The position numbers and the translations under genes are program-made. This document shows, one piece after another, positions 1-6,019 of a stretch of DNA of 9,335 nucleotides. The stretch is from Patescibacteria group bacterium (GTDB taxonomy: Bacteria > Patescibacteriota > Gracilibacteria > Peribacterales > Peribacteraceae). The DNA lies in the NCBI GenBank assembly GCA_018818235.1, contig JAHISE010000006.1, forward strand, positions 1 through 9,335, read 5' to 3'. The notes under the pieces are model-generated. The model worked only from the letters and a program-made list of their open reading frames with translations, was not told the origin of the DNA and ran no database searches. The first letter of the stretch is position 1; each line of letters begins with the position of its first letter.

Positions 1-80
1 ATGATGAAGGTAGCTTGATTGGCTGCTTCCTGGAGAGTGTCAACTCCGGGGAAGTTCTTCTTTAATATGGATGTTGCCAT
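1..80 (-). CDS. Start of an unidentified protein, cut by the window edge
   Basis: On the minus strand an ATG at 80 opens a frame that stays open to the window edge (26 codons), beginning MATSILKKNFPG. An in-frame TAG lies about 14 codons upstream, and no other ATG, GTG or TTG lies between, so this start is the only choice if the frame is real. A GGAG sits about 27 nt upstream, too far for a normal ribosome site, but SD-less starts are common in this window. I do not recognise the protein. The frame is short enough to be chance; the sequence beyond the edge would decide. Confidence 0.35.
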   Translation of the reverse strand, partial: MATSILKKNFPGVDTLQEAANQATFI

Positions 81-131
81 GGTAAAGGTGGGGAAAGGAT
101 TAGGTATCTCCTATTGTAACCCCACGATCAT

Positions 132-149
132 GTACACTGCGTACACTGT
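132..149. repeat. Two tandem 9-bp units, possible operator
   Basis: GTACACTGC is followed directly by GTACACTGT. The pair lies between the end of the 164-607 gene and the start of the partial gene at 80, both on the minus strand, about 50 bp before that start codon. A repressor site for the partial gene is possible, but there is no direct support. Confidence 0.25.
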
Positions 150-163
150 GGTTCAGACAACAG

Positions 164-607
164 CTATTCCGACACCTCGTTAATAAGTATCCCCTTGCTG
201 TTAAGCAACTCTATTAACTTAATAACTATTCTTTCTAGAGGTGCAAATGGATTAGGTGCACTTGCATGTTCAGATTCCTGAGGTTGCTCCGATTCTGATT
301 TTTCGTTCGGGAAGTCCAATTCATCCAAGCCATCCAGTGATCTTTCGATTGTTTGTTTAAAATCTTCATCGTCCATTGCATGTTCCAGATCGTTGATGAC
401 ATGATCGACATATCTTTGGTTTTGAATGATTAGTGATTCTTCCAATCCCTTATCTTCTACCATTATGTAAGGGCTGGCGTAATGCCAAACTCCGTAACCG
501 GTTGTAATAAAGAAAACAAGAACCATAAAATTCTTTCTGATTTGTTTTAAGTAGAGTGCAAGTACTCCAAGGACGAACAATATGAGGATGAATAAGAAGG
601 TTTCCAT
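164..607 (-). CDS. Small membrane protein with acidic soluble tail, function unknown
   Basis: 147 aa; I do not recognise a family. Residues 2-20 form a very hydrophobic segment, followed by a short basic turn (KQIRK) and a second hydrophobic segment at about 26-45, giving a two-TM hairpin. Residues 50-125 are soluble and strongly acidic (MDDEDF, DGLDELDF, EKSESEQ), ending in a Pro/Ala stretch (ASAPNPFAP) and a short amphipathic helix that resembles a coiled-coil tail. The positive residues between the two segments suggest that this loop is cytoplasmic. The ATG at 607 is 20 bases downstream of a well-formed -10 box and has no Shine-Dalgarno, so the leader is short. The gene appears monocistronic. 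It is probably a membrane-anchored lineage-specific protein; nothing supports an enzymatic role. Confidence 0.7.
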   Translation of the reverse strand: METFLFILILFVLGVLALYLKQIRKNFMVLVFFITTGYGVWHYASPYIMVEDKGLEESLIIQNQRYVDHVINDLEHAMDDEDFKQTIERSLDGLDELDFPNEKSESEQPQESEHASAPNPFAPLERIVIKLIELLNSKGILINEVSE

Positions 608-626
608 ATATGTGTATGTTACTAAT

Positions 627-655
627 ATTATACATCAGTATGTGTTTTCTAACAA
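627..655 (-). promoter_or_regulatory. Sigma-70-like promoter for the 164-607 gene, with operator-like palindrome
   Basis: Minus strand: TTGTTA (655-650), a 17-nt spacer, then TATAAT (632-627), a perfect -10 preceded by TG. Predicted transcription start is near 620, leaving a leader of only about a dozen bases before the ATG at 607. The -35 lies inside the palindrome CTAACAATGTTAG (649-661; 5-bp arms, 3-bp centre), a possible repressor site. Confidence 0.6.
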
Positions 656-670
656 TGTTAGACCTTCATT

Positions 671-707
671 AAAAAAGTGCAGATGCCGCCGGTGGGGCGG
701 CATCTGC
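671..707 (-). terminator. Strong Rho-independent terminator of the putative RNA gene
   Basis: A perfect 12-bp stem (arms GCAGATGCCGCC and GGCGGCATCTGC on the plus strand, 679-707) encloses a 5-nt loop. On the minus strand it is followed, after two bases, by six T residues (676-671). The T-run is on this side only, so it ends transcription running right to left. No protein gene ends here, which points to an RNA gene at 708-1000. Confidence 0.85.
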
Positions 708-810
708 GTTCAGAGCTTGACAGTCCGGAATGTCTGTCGGGCTTAGCCCGTTGGCTGGTCACCTATAGTGCAGTGCCAGCCCAGCGTCTTTCGGTTTATG
801 CGGCGCGGGA

Positions 811-954
811 TCAACTCCCTACCTCCTTTCTTCTTCCGTCAGTCCGCTCAGTCTTAATTTTGCGGGAATACCCGTGGCCGGATCCACTTCTGAGCGGGGG
901 AGTGGACCAGCCCAAGTCAACGAAATCACTGCGGAAACGAATCGATAGCGGCAT
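811..954 (-). CDS. Possible 47-aa ORF inside the structured RNA
   Basis: An ATG at 954 is preceded by AGGAGAG at ideal spacing (6 nt), the best Shine-Dalgarno site in the window. The product would begin MPLSIRFRSDFVD and is basic, glycine- and serine-rich, with no recognisable domain or membrane segment. Its stop (TGA) overlaps a TTG that follows an AAAGGAGG sequence and could start a further 24-codon frame. Most genes here lack SD sites, so two strong ones in one transcript are odd. The GC-rich composition and strong helices favour a structural RNA. I therefore list this only as a low-confidence alternative or a dual-function possibility. Confidence 0.2.
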   Translation of the reverse strand: MPLSIRFRSDFVDLGWSTPPLRSGSGHGYSRKIKTERTDGRRKEVGS

Positions 955-1006
955 GTCCGTCTCTCCTTTCGTTTAGCCTTTGCGACTTATCAAGCAATCT
1001 ATGCAG

Positions 1007-1034
1007 ATCATAATTGTGATTAATTATTTGTCAA
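1007..1034 (-). promoter_or_regulatory. Promoter of the structured RNA gene
   Basis: Minus strand: a perfect -35 TTGACA (1034-1029), a 16-nt spacer, and -10 TATGAT (1012-1007, five of six consensus bases). The predicted start is near 1000. It is the best complete promoter in the window and points straight into the GC-rich structured stretch. Confidence 0.65.
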
Positions 1035-1111
1035 ATTATTTGATTGTTTTTTTGCTGTGTTCTTCTTTTGTCTTTCCGACCTCACCCCTCGAAGATGCCC
1101 TTTGGGTACGG

Positions 1112-1139
1112 CCCCTCTCCAACTGAGGTTGGAGAGGGG
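1112..1139. repeat. REP-like palindrome in the 1035-1240 intergenic DNA
   Basis: Perfect 12-bp arms (CCCCTCTCCAAC / GTTGGAGAGGGG) enclose the loop TGAG. Neither side has a T-run, so this is not an intrinsic terminator. It resembles short repetitive extragenic palindromes. The rest of 1035-1240 holds no gene: it is AT-rich, with an imperfect AATTAAT-type palindrome at about 1169-1216. Confidence 0.6.
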
Positions 1140-1240
1140 AGCTCTGCTAATAATCTATTTAGGTTTATTGTTGATATACCAATTAATTAATATATTCATT
1201 AATTGATATATTGATGAGTGCTTGTTGAAAATTATTAATC

Positions 1241-1277
1241 AAAAACGCCGCATCGCGGAGCAATGCTGCTGAGCGGC
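1241..1277 (-). terminator. Intrinsic terminator of the glycosyltransferase gene
   Basis: Just past the stop codon at 1283, the minus strand folds as GCCGC (1277-1273) with GCGGC (1251-1247), enclosing a small AGCA/TGCT hairpin. A compact CCGC-GAT-GCGG hairpin is possible instead. Either is followed by CG and five T residues (1245-1241). Confidence 0.6.
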
Positions 1278-1282
1278 TGTTA

Positions 1283-2434
1283 TTATTCTATATTTACCTG
1301 TTTAACTATCTTTAAAACCTTCTCTCTAAACTTCCCCGCTCTAAACTCCTCCGCATGTCTCCTAATCTCTTCAGAATCAAATTGCATCCCCTCAAACCTA
1401 TCAATTGCATCTTTTAGCGACTCGGTGGTTTGTTCAGAGAAATAAACTCCCGTCATGTTCTCTCTAACCGTATCCCTTGCGCCACCTTTGCCAAATGCAA
1501 TCACAGGAGTGCCACATGCTTGTGCTTCCAGTGGAGTAATCCCCGCATCTTCTTCTTGTGGGAATAAGAGGGCTTTTGAATTTGCATAAAGACTTGGTAG
1601 TTCATCATCGGGAACAAATCCGAGGAACTTTACGGTTGGTCCCGCCATTGACTTGAGTCGTGATTCTTCCGGACCGGTTCCGGCGATTAAAAGGGGGAGA
1701 TTGTATTTGTTTGCAGTTTCAACTAGTAGGTCAAATCTCTTATATGGTACTAGTCGTCCCAAAGCCAGGTATTCGGAATCCGGAATCCGGAATCCGGAAC
1801 CATGGGTGCGGATTCCGGATTCCGGATTCCGAACCTCAACTTTAAAAAATCTCTCAGAAACTGGTGGGTGAATCACCTCCGCCTCCCGGTTATAAATCTT
1901 CTTAATCCTCTCCGCCACCGTACTCGAGTTTGCAATAAAGACATCTACGCGTTTGGCGGTTGTCATATCCCAACGTCTGATTTGTTTGAGTCTTTTTTTG
2001 ATATGTTTCCAGAAAATTTTAGGGATTTGCGATCCACTTAAATACTCTTCTTCCATTTCCCATCCGTAACGAATCGGAGTGTGACAATAGCAAATATGTT
2101 TTGCAGTGCTTGGTGGAATAATTCCTTTTCCTATTGCATGTGAAGAACTCAAAATTACATCGTAGCCACTTAAGTCAAAATTCTCGATTGCATGAAGCAT
2201 GAATGGCAATAAAATGCGGTGCCTCCGGCCGATCATGTGGTAATACTTTTGCAATGGACTTGTTCTTATATCCGCATTATCAAGTGGCCCCAAATTCCCA
2301 TGATTTGCAATTGTCGTATATATTGGAGCTTTCGGCCAAAGCGTATGAAGCTCGGCGATAACATGTTCAGCGCCAGCGTATATCGGCAACCAATCTGCTG
2401 TAATGGCTAGATTCATGGGAGTTGATTCTAACAT
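1283..2434 (-). CDS. GT4-family glycosyltransferase with an in-frame repeat insertion
   Basis: A GT-B fold glycosyltransferase, probably transferring a sugar from a nucleotide donor to a surface glycan or lipid carrier at the cytoplasmic membrane face. The N-terminal domain has the usual opening (AITADWLP), YDVILSSSHA (91-100) and YCHTPIRYGW (116-125). The C-terminal donor domain has LGRLVPYKRFDLLVE (225-239), GTGPEE (252-257), LGFVPDDEL (271-279) and the E-x7-E signature at E295/E303 (EEDAGITPLEAQACGTPV). All the GT4 landmarks are present and 383 aa is a normal length. ATG 2434 is the outermost start. The ATG at 2416 (MNLAITADWLP) fits the family better and has TAGAAT eight bases upstream, so I favour it. 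Residues about 202-221 (RNPESGIR...FRIPDSE) come from a palindromic DNA repeat, in the linker between the two domains. Donor and acceptor cannot be told from sequence. Confidence 0.9.
   Translation of the reverse strand: MLESTPMNLAITADWLPIYAGAEHVIAELHTLWPKAPIYTTIANHGNLGPLDNADIRTSPLQKYYHMIGRRHRILLPFMLHAIENFDLSGYDVILSSSHAIGKGIIPPSTAKHICYCHTPIRYGWEMEEEYLSGSQIPKIFWKHIKKRLKQIRRWDMTTAKRVDVFIANSSTVAERIKKIYNREAEVIHPPVSERFFKVEVRNPESGIRTHGSGFRIPDSEYLALGRLVPYKRFDLLVETANKYNLPLLIAGTGPEESRLKSMAGPTVKFLGFVPDDELPSLYANSKALLFPQEEDAGITPLEAQACGTPVIAFGKGGARDTVRENMTGVYFSEQTTESLKDAIDRFEGMQFDSEEIRRHAEEFRAGKFREKVLKIVKQVNIE
1772..1833. repeat. Perfect inverted repeat of GGAATCC heptamers inside the glycosyltransferase gene
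   Basis: Arms of 25 bp (1772-1796 and 1809-1833) are exact reverse complements. Each is built from three heptamers (GGAATCC or its complement GGATTCC), and the 12-bp loop contains CCATGG. On the coding strand the block is free of stops and reads as RNPESGIR, a short hinge, then FRIPDSE. Seven is not a multiple of three, so three heptamers make one heptapeptide period. Confidence 0.9.
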
Positions 2435-2436
2435 AA

Positions 2437-2539
2437 GTTAACTAGTTTACTAGTTTCTGGTTTCTAGTTGGATGATATTGAGATATTCAAGTTCTTCTAA
2501 AACTAAGAACTAGCAACTAGCAACTTGCAACTAGTTAAC
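2437..2539. repeat. CTAG-rich inverted-repeat element, copy A
   Basis: About 103 bp bounded by GTTAACTAGTT (2437-2447) and its complement AACTAGTTAAC (2529-2539). Inside, both ends carry degenerate CTAGTT/AACTAG repeats around a non-repeated centre. It shares CTGGTTTCTAGTT (2457-2469) with copy B at 3539-3551. It fills the divergent intergenic space between the glycosyltransferase and ftsQ starts. It has no coding capacity and resembles a MITE-like or expanded palindromic repeat. Confidence 0.6.
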
Positions 2540-2565
2540 TAATTAATCTGCGCTATCATATCCCC

Positions 2566-3480
2566 ATGCTCAAGCCCGCCCGTCGTCTCCCCAAGCGCTA
2601 CAACAGACCCGTAATGCGTGAAACAAAACGCTTGCTTAGGCGTAGGCATAAGCAAAAAAGATCACAACATTGGAAGGAAATTTTTAACCGTTTTCGGCGC
2701 AGAGGACAACGTGTTGTAAAAGCATGGGCAAAGTCATGCATGTGGTGGTTGCTTACAATATTTGTTGCGTTGCTCCTGCTTTTTGTTGGCTTACTTTTAT
2801 TTTCACCGCTTTTGGAAATTCGCGAAGCTCGTGTAACACGTGTTAATGCTCGTTTGGATATAGAAGAGGTTCAACGGATACTGGCTCCGTATTTTGGTAG
2901 ACATCTTTTCTTTCTTCCAACGTATGAAGTCTCTCGTACCATCAAAGGTTCATTTACAGATGTAAAAGAAGTTAAGGTCGGAAAGGATTATCCGTTCGGG
3001 CTTTCGGTTCATATCGAGCTGGATCCTATTTACGCACGGCTTGCAATTTTGGATCCCGATGAAATGGGATTCACAACTCAGACAGGAGCTACAATAGATT
3101 TTCTAACCGATCAGGGTGCATATGTAATTGCTCCGTTGTCTAAGGCAGGTGAAAAATTACCTTTGATCAGATTGGTGGACTGGGGAGTAAGACCGACAGA
3201 AGGTGATGAAATGCTAAGTTCTGATTTTCTTAATCGTATTAGTGAAACTGAGCGGGCACTTTCCGAGCAATTCGGTCATACAATCGAAGGAAGAACAGTA
3301 TTCCTAAGGGCGCAGGAATTCCATTTGCATTTAAAAAGGGGCATAGAAATCTGGTTTGATATAGTCACTCCCATGGAAGAGCAATTGCTTAAGTACAGGA
3401 CATTTTTGCGTAGCATAGATCTGAATGAAGTTGAGAATTATGTGGATTTGAGAATGTCGGATAGGGTGGTGTATAAGTAG
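2566..3480 (+). CDS. ftsQ: FtsQ/DivIB-type cell division protein
   Basis: FtsQ links early and late divisome proteins by binding FtsB/FtsL outside the membrane. This 304-aa protein has the family layout: a long, very basic cytoplasmic tail (1-57, rich in R and K), a single TM helix (about 59-80, WWLLTIFVALLLLFVGLLLF), a POTRA domain (about 82-153, from LEIREARVTRV to LSVHIELDP), then the beta domain. It ends with the characteristic strand YVDLRMSDRVVYK (292-304). The POTRA domain directly after the TM helix and the DLR..DRV ending make the call firm. The ATG at 2566 has no Shine-Dalgarno, but a TATCAT box ends six bases upstream (2554-2559), so the transcript may be leaderless. The gene stands alone between two repeat elements rather than next to mur or ftsA/ftsZ genes. 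Confidence 0.88.
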   Translation: MLKPARRLPKRYNRPVMRETKRLLRRRHKQKRSQHWKEIFNRFRRRGQRVVKAWAKSCMWWLLTIFVALLLLFVGLLLFSPLLEIREARVTRVNARLDIEEVQRILAPYFGRHLFFLPTYEVSRTIKGSFTDVKEVKVGKDYPFGLSVHIELDPIYARLAILDPDEMGFTTQTGATIDFLTDQGAYVIAPLSKAGEKLPLIRLVDWGVRPTEGDEMLSSDFLNRISETERALSEQFGHTIEGRTVFLRAQEFHLHLKRGIEIWFDIVTPMEEQLLKYRTFLRSIDLNEVENYVDLRMSDRVVYK

Positions 3481-3521
3481 AAGCATTTTGCATTATCAAT
3501 TTACTAAATGTTATGGAGGCT

Positions 3522-3617
3522 GATTAGTTTGCTAGTTGCTGGTTTCTAGTTTGTAGTAATTAGGTGAATACAGGCTTCAATGACGTAATAACTGGATAAC
3601 TAGTTAACTTGCTAACT
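3522..3617. repeat. CTAG-rich inverted-repeat element, copy B
   Basis: About 96 bp, in the same orientation as copy A. The left part contains TTTGCTAGTTGCTGG then the shared CTGGTTTCTAGTT (3539-3551); the right part contains AACTAGTTAACT (3598-3609), also present in copy A (2529-2540). The centres of the two copies do not match. It lies downstream of ftsQ, so the two copies bracket that gene. The remaining bases to 3686 show no gene. Confidence 0.55.
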
Positions 3618-3686
3618 TGTCTTTAATCTTTGGGATAATCTCTTGACCTCATGATGGAATATACTCCATAAACTTCCAAATCCCCC

Positions 3687-3715
3687 TTCACCAAACCTCT
3701 TTACCAACCTATCCT
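3687..3715 (+). promoter_or_regulatory. Possible promoter of the carboxypeptidase gene
   Basis: TTCACC (3687-3692), a 17-nt spacer and TATCCT (3710-3715) end seven bases before the ATG at 3723, implying a leaderless or near-leaderless transcript. The hexamers match the consensus only partly. The stretch before the ATG is almost purine-free runs of C and T and has no Shine-Dalgarno. Confidence 0.3.
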
Positions 3716-3722
3716 AAACCCG

Positions 3723-4583
3723 ATGTATAAGTCAGTTTTTGCAGCTCTGCTTTTCGGCATTTTGCCGGTTTCATTGGCCTCTGTGGAAAACATATCACCC
3801 TCGATTGCGAGTGTGGTCATTGCGCCGCCGGCGGAACCTATGGTTATAGAAGAACGACTTTCTGCTTCCGGAGTAGTGATACTGGATCTTAACAGCGGAC
3901 AGCAACTATTTGGAAAACACGCTGATGTTCACAGGCCTATTGCAAGTCTGACAAAACTAATGACTGCACTTGTAATAATAGAAAATCACGAACTGGATGA
4001 AGAGGTGAAGATACCAAAGGAGGCAGGATTTGTGGAAGGGAACAATGCATATCTTCCAATAGGGGAACATTTTACAGTCGGTGATTTATTGTCTGCGTTG
4101 CTGATTGCATCTGCCAATGATGCCGCTTACACGCTTGCCGTATATCACAGTGGAACCGAAAAAATGTTTATAGAAGAAATGAATTCGCGCACGAAAGCCT
4201 TGGGTATGAACGAAACCCGCTATGCGAATTCGATGGGATTGGATAACGATGCACAATGGTCAACTCCACAGGATTTAGCATGGCTTACAGCTTTTTTAAT
4301 GAGGTATCCGGAAATTCGTCAGAGGATGGGGACAAGAGGCACAAGAATATACAGTCGTACAGGTATGGCTGTTGATATTGTCCATACTCATGCTTTATTG
4401 CATGCCGATACGTCCGTGGTAGCCGGTAAAACAGGAACAACAGATGGAGCCATGCAGTGTCTGATTTCGGTTGTTGAGTATGCGGGGAGAGAATATATTG
4501 TTGTTCTGCTACACTCATCACATCGGTACATTGATATGCGCACAATACTTGATGCGATAGAAAGCGAGTTTTCATTATTATAA
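3723..4583 (+). CDS. D-alanyl-D-alanine carboxypeptidase, S11 / PBP5 family
   Basis: A serine peptidase that removes the terminal D-Ala from peptidoglycan stem peptides, limiting cross-linking. All three penicillin-binding motifs are present and correctly spaced: SxxK at S75-L-T-K78 (PIASLTKLMTALV), SxN at S130-A-N132 (SANDAAY) and KTG at K236-T-G238 (AGKTGTTDGA). An export signal is visible at 1-20 (VFAALLFGILPVSLAS). At 286 aa it ends soon after the catalytic domain and lacks the C-terminal beta domain and amphipathic membrane anchor of E. coli PBP5. It is therefore probably released, or held by an uncleaved signal helix. The LysM/M23 gene follows closely on the same strand, suggesting a two-gene cell-wall remodelling unit. 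Every catalytic residue is intact, so it should be active. Confidence 0.93.
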   Translation: MYKSVFAALLFGILPVSLASVENISPSIASVVIAPPAEPMVIEERLSASGVVILDLNSGQQLFGKHADVHRPIASLTKLMTALVIIENHELDEEVKIPKEAGFVEGNNAYLPIGEHFTVGDLLSALLIASANDAAYTLAVYHSGTEKMFIEEMNSRTKALGMNETRYANSMGLDNDAQWSTPQDLAWLTAFLMRYPEIRQRMGTRGTRIYSRTGMAVDIVHTHALLHADTSVVAGKTGTTDGAMQCLISVVEYAGREYIVVLLHSSHRYIDMRTILDAIESEFSLL

Positions 4584-4620
4584 TATCTTGCATTCAAATC
4601 CCACAACCAAATGGCTTTCG

Positions 4621-5658
4621 ATGCGCGTACGCGTGGCTTGCGTAATGGTTTTTGTTGTCGGGTCATTATTGCCGCCATATGTTCCCAAGGCGGCGCTTGC
4701 TACTCAGGAAGCTTATGTGGCTACTTCACAATTCCTTTTGGTAGAAGAGGGATTTCTTATGAAGTCCGCATCAATTACACAACAAGGATCACGCAGGGCT
4801 TATGCGGAGGGAATTATTCATACTATCAAAGAAGGAGATAGTATAGAAAAAATTGCTGATCGCTATGGCATAAAGGCGGAAACCATCCGATGGGCGAATA
4901 AATCGTTGAGTGATGATGTCGTTCATCCCGGGGAAGATGTATTGATTCTTCCTGTCGATGGAGTTTTGCATAATGTAAATCGTGGTCAGACACTAATTGG
5001 AATATCGGAGCTTTATGGAATCCCTCAGGATGAAATAATTGCTCAGAACAATATCAAAGGTGGTTTTATTCTTGCGGGACAGGAGCTTATCATTCCGGGG
5101 GGCAAGCCGATAATCGGAAAGCCGGTTATTGTTGCCTCTGCGGATCCCCCGCCTTTGGTTGATGATGATCCAAAAGAGGAAAAGGAGGATAAGGAGTTAA
5201 AGGAGGAAAAGGAGGACGTTAAAGAACAGCCTGATGTGCCTAAAGATGTTCCACCGTCTGTGTTCACAAGTACCCCAACAGCTGGTGTATTACAGAAGCC
5301 TTGTTCCGATATTTGTTTTATCACTCAATATTTCCGTGCAGGACACTATGCACTTGATTTACAAGAAAAGGGAGGTGGGCAGATATTTGCTGCTGAGGCT
5401 GGAACCGTTATTCGTGCCGATTATGGATGGAATGGAGGGTTTGGAAATGTTATCGAAATTGATCATGGAAATGATTTGATAACTCTTTATGCTCATAACA
5501 AGGATCTTCTTGTAAAGGTCGGGGACAATGTTGCACGCGGTCAGTACATTGCGAACATGGGAAACACAGGGCTTGTTTATGGTGCAACCGGAATTCACCT
5601 GCATTTTGAAGTTAGGCTGAAGGGGATTAAGAAGAATCCGCTTTTGTATGTTCAGTAG
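4621..5658 (+). CDS. Exported LysM-LysM-M23 peptidoglycan peptidase
   Basis: A secreted murein endopeptidase (LytM/NlpD type) or divisome-linked amidase activator. Counting from ATG 4621 (345 aa): signal peptide 1-28 (VACVMVFVVGSLLPPYVPKAALA); two LysM domains at about 66-112 (HTIKEGDSIEKIADRYGI) and 115-160 (HNVNRGQTLIGISELYGI) for glycan binding; a highly charged acidic linker at about 180-212 made of EEKED-like repeats; and an M23 domain from about 228 to the end. The zinc site is complete: H242-x3-D246 (GHYALD), H292 (LYAH), H326-x-H328 (HLHFE), so it should be catalytic rather than a degenerate activator. A TTG at 4588 extends the frame by 11 codons, but ATG 4621 gives a clean signal peptide. 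TATAAT at 4579-4584, overlapping the carboxypeptidase stop, could serve as an internal promoter. Confidence 0.92.
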   Translation: MRVRVACVMVFVVGSLLPPYVPKAALATQEAYVATSQFLLVEEGFLMKSASITQQGSRRAYAEGIIHTIKEGDSIEKIADRYGIKAETIRWANKSLSDDVVHPGEDVLILPVDGVLHNVNRGQTLIGISELYGIPQDEIIAQNNIKGGFILAGQELIIPGGKPIIGKPVIVASADPPPLVDDDPKEEKEDKELKEEKEDVKEQPDVPKDVPPSVFTSTPTAGVLQKPCSDICFITQYFRAGHYALDLQEKGGGQIFAAEAGTVIRADYGWNGGFGNVIEIDHGNDLITLYAHNKDLLVKVGDNVARGQYIANMGNTGLVYGATGIHLHFEVRLKGIKKNPLLYVQ

Positions 5659-5669
5659 AATCCGCAGCA

Positions 5670-5685
5670 GCGATTCGAAAATCGC
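5670..5685. other. Small stem-loop between convergent genes
   Basis: GCGATT/AATCGC arms around a CGAA loop, 11 bases after the peptidase stop. It lies between two converging genes and may help end transcription, but neither side has a T-run. Confidence 0.3.
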
Positions 5686-5709
5686 ATATCTAAAGAAACT
5701 AGAATTGGC

Positions 5710-6018
5710 TTAGCCTAATGCTTGTCCCCAGGCAAGGCATGCAAGAAATATAGCAGCAATGGAAACCGCTGGAAAAAACAAGCAGTAGTACAAGAAATCT
5801 CTGCGAGTGTAATGCGGATATTTGAAGAATAAAAACACACCCCAACTGATAAAAGAAGGTGTAAAAAGAACCGCAATCAATAGCATTACAACGGGGACCA
5901 AAAATGAAATATGACTTGGATATTTTGAGATGTCAAAAGTAAAAAAACTTCCTAGGAAAATGTAATAAAAAAATGCTGCGAATATTAAAAATACTGTCCT
6001 TGGGATATAAGCTTTCAT
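5710..6018 (-). CDS. Three-TM membrane protein, immunity-like partner of the 6020-7396 gene
   Basis: 102 aa, almost entirely membrane-embedded: TM1 about 8-27 (VFLIFAAFFYYIFLGSFFTF), TM2 about 38-65 (ISFLVPVVMLLIAVLF...), TM3 about 74-97 (FLYYCLFFPAVSIAAIFLAC). The loops are short and the only charged patch is KYPHYTRRD between TM2 and TM3. The start ATG at 6018 lies one base after the stop codon of the upstream gene (TAA-T-ATG), which implies translational coupling and matched expression. A TTG nine bases upstream (6027) would give an overlapping start but is less likely. I know of no family match. Its size, hydrophobicity and position directly after a toxin-like gene fit a membrane immunity protein, but this rests on context only. 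A generic membrane protein of unknown role is the alternative. Confidence 0.6.
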   Translation of the reverse strand: MKAYIPRTVFLIFAAFFYYIFLGSFFTFDISKYPSHISFLVPVVMLLIAVLFTPSFISWGVFLFFKYPHYTRRDFLYYCLFFPAVSIAAIFLACLAWGQALG

Positions 6019-6019
6019 A

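Larger units (their letters stand above)
671..1000 (-). ncRNA. Unassigned structured RNA gene, about 330 nt
   Basis: The stretch has its own promoter (1034-1007) and a strong terminator (707-671) in the same direction, is clearly richer in GC than its surroundings, and folds well by eye. On the minus strand the visible helices are: AAACGAA/TTCGTTT near the 5' end (around 975 and 935); CCGCTCAG/CTGAGCGG (895-888 and 851-844), holding inner hairpins including CGGG/CCCG; GGCTGGTC/GACCAGCC, a long-range 8-bp helix (around 912 and 758); CGGGC/GCCCG; and GACAG/CTGTC just before the terminator. GACCAGCC can also pair locally with GGCTGG near 780, so two folds compete. I looked for the conserved cores of RNase P RNA, tmRNA, SRP RNA and 6S RNA and did not find them. 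It could be a divergent housekeeping RNA or a new class. A coding reading is considered separately. Confidence 0.55.

Noticed and set aside
677..976. 99-aa plus-strand open frame across the GC-rich stretch
   Set aside because: It begins within the terminator hairpin, has no ribosome site and no recognisable domain, and opposes a well-formed promoter and terminator. It is explained by GC-rich structured RNA on the other strand.
671..1000. RNase P RNA, tmRNA, SRP RNA or 6S RNA identity
   Set aside because: Size fits the first two, but no GAGGAAAGTCC or ACAGAA core, no tRNA-like T-arm end and no SRP GGAAGGAAGCAG core is visible. AGTCGCAAA near the 5' end recalls tmRNA but stands alone.
1112..1139. 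Intrinsic terminator
   Set aside because: The stem is perfect, but no T-run follows on either strand; it fits a REP-like palindrome better.
1653..2041. Plus-strand frames opposite the glycosyltransferase
   Set aside because: They are shadows, kept open by the palindromic GGAATCC repeat, with no start signals or domains.
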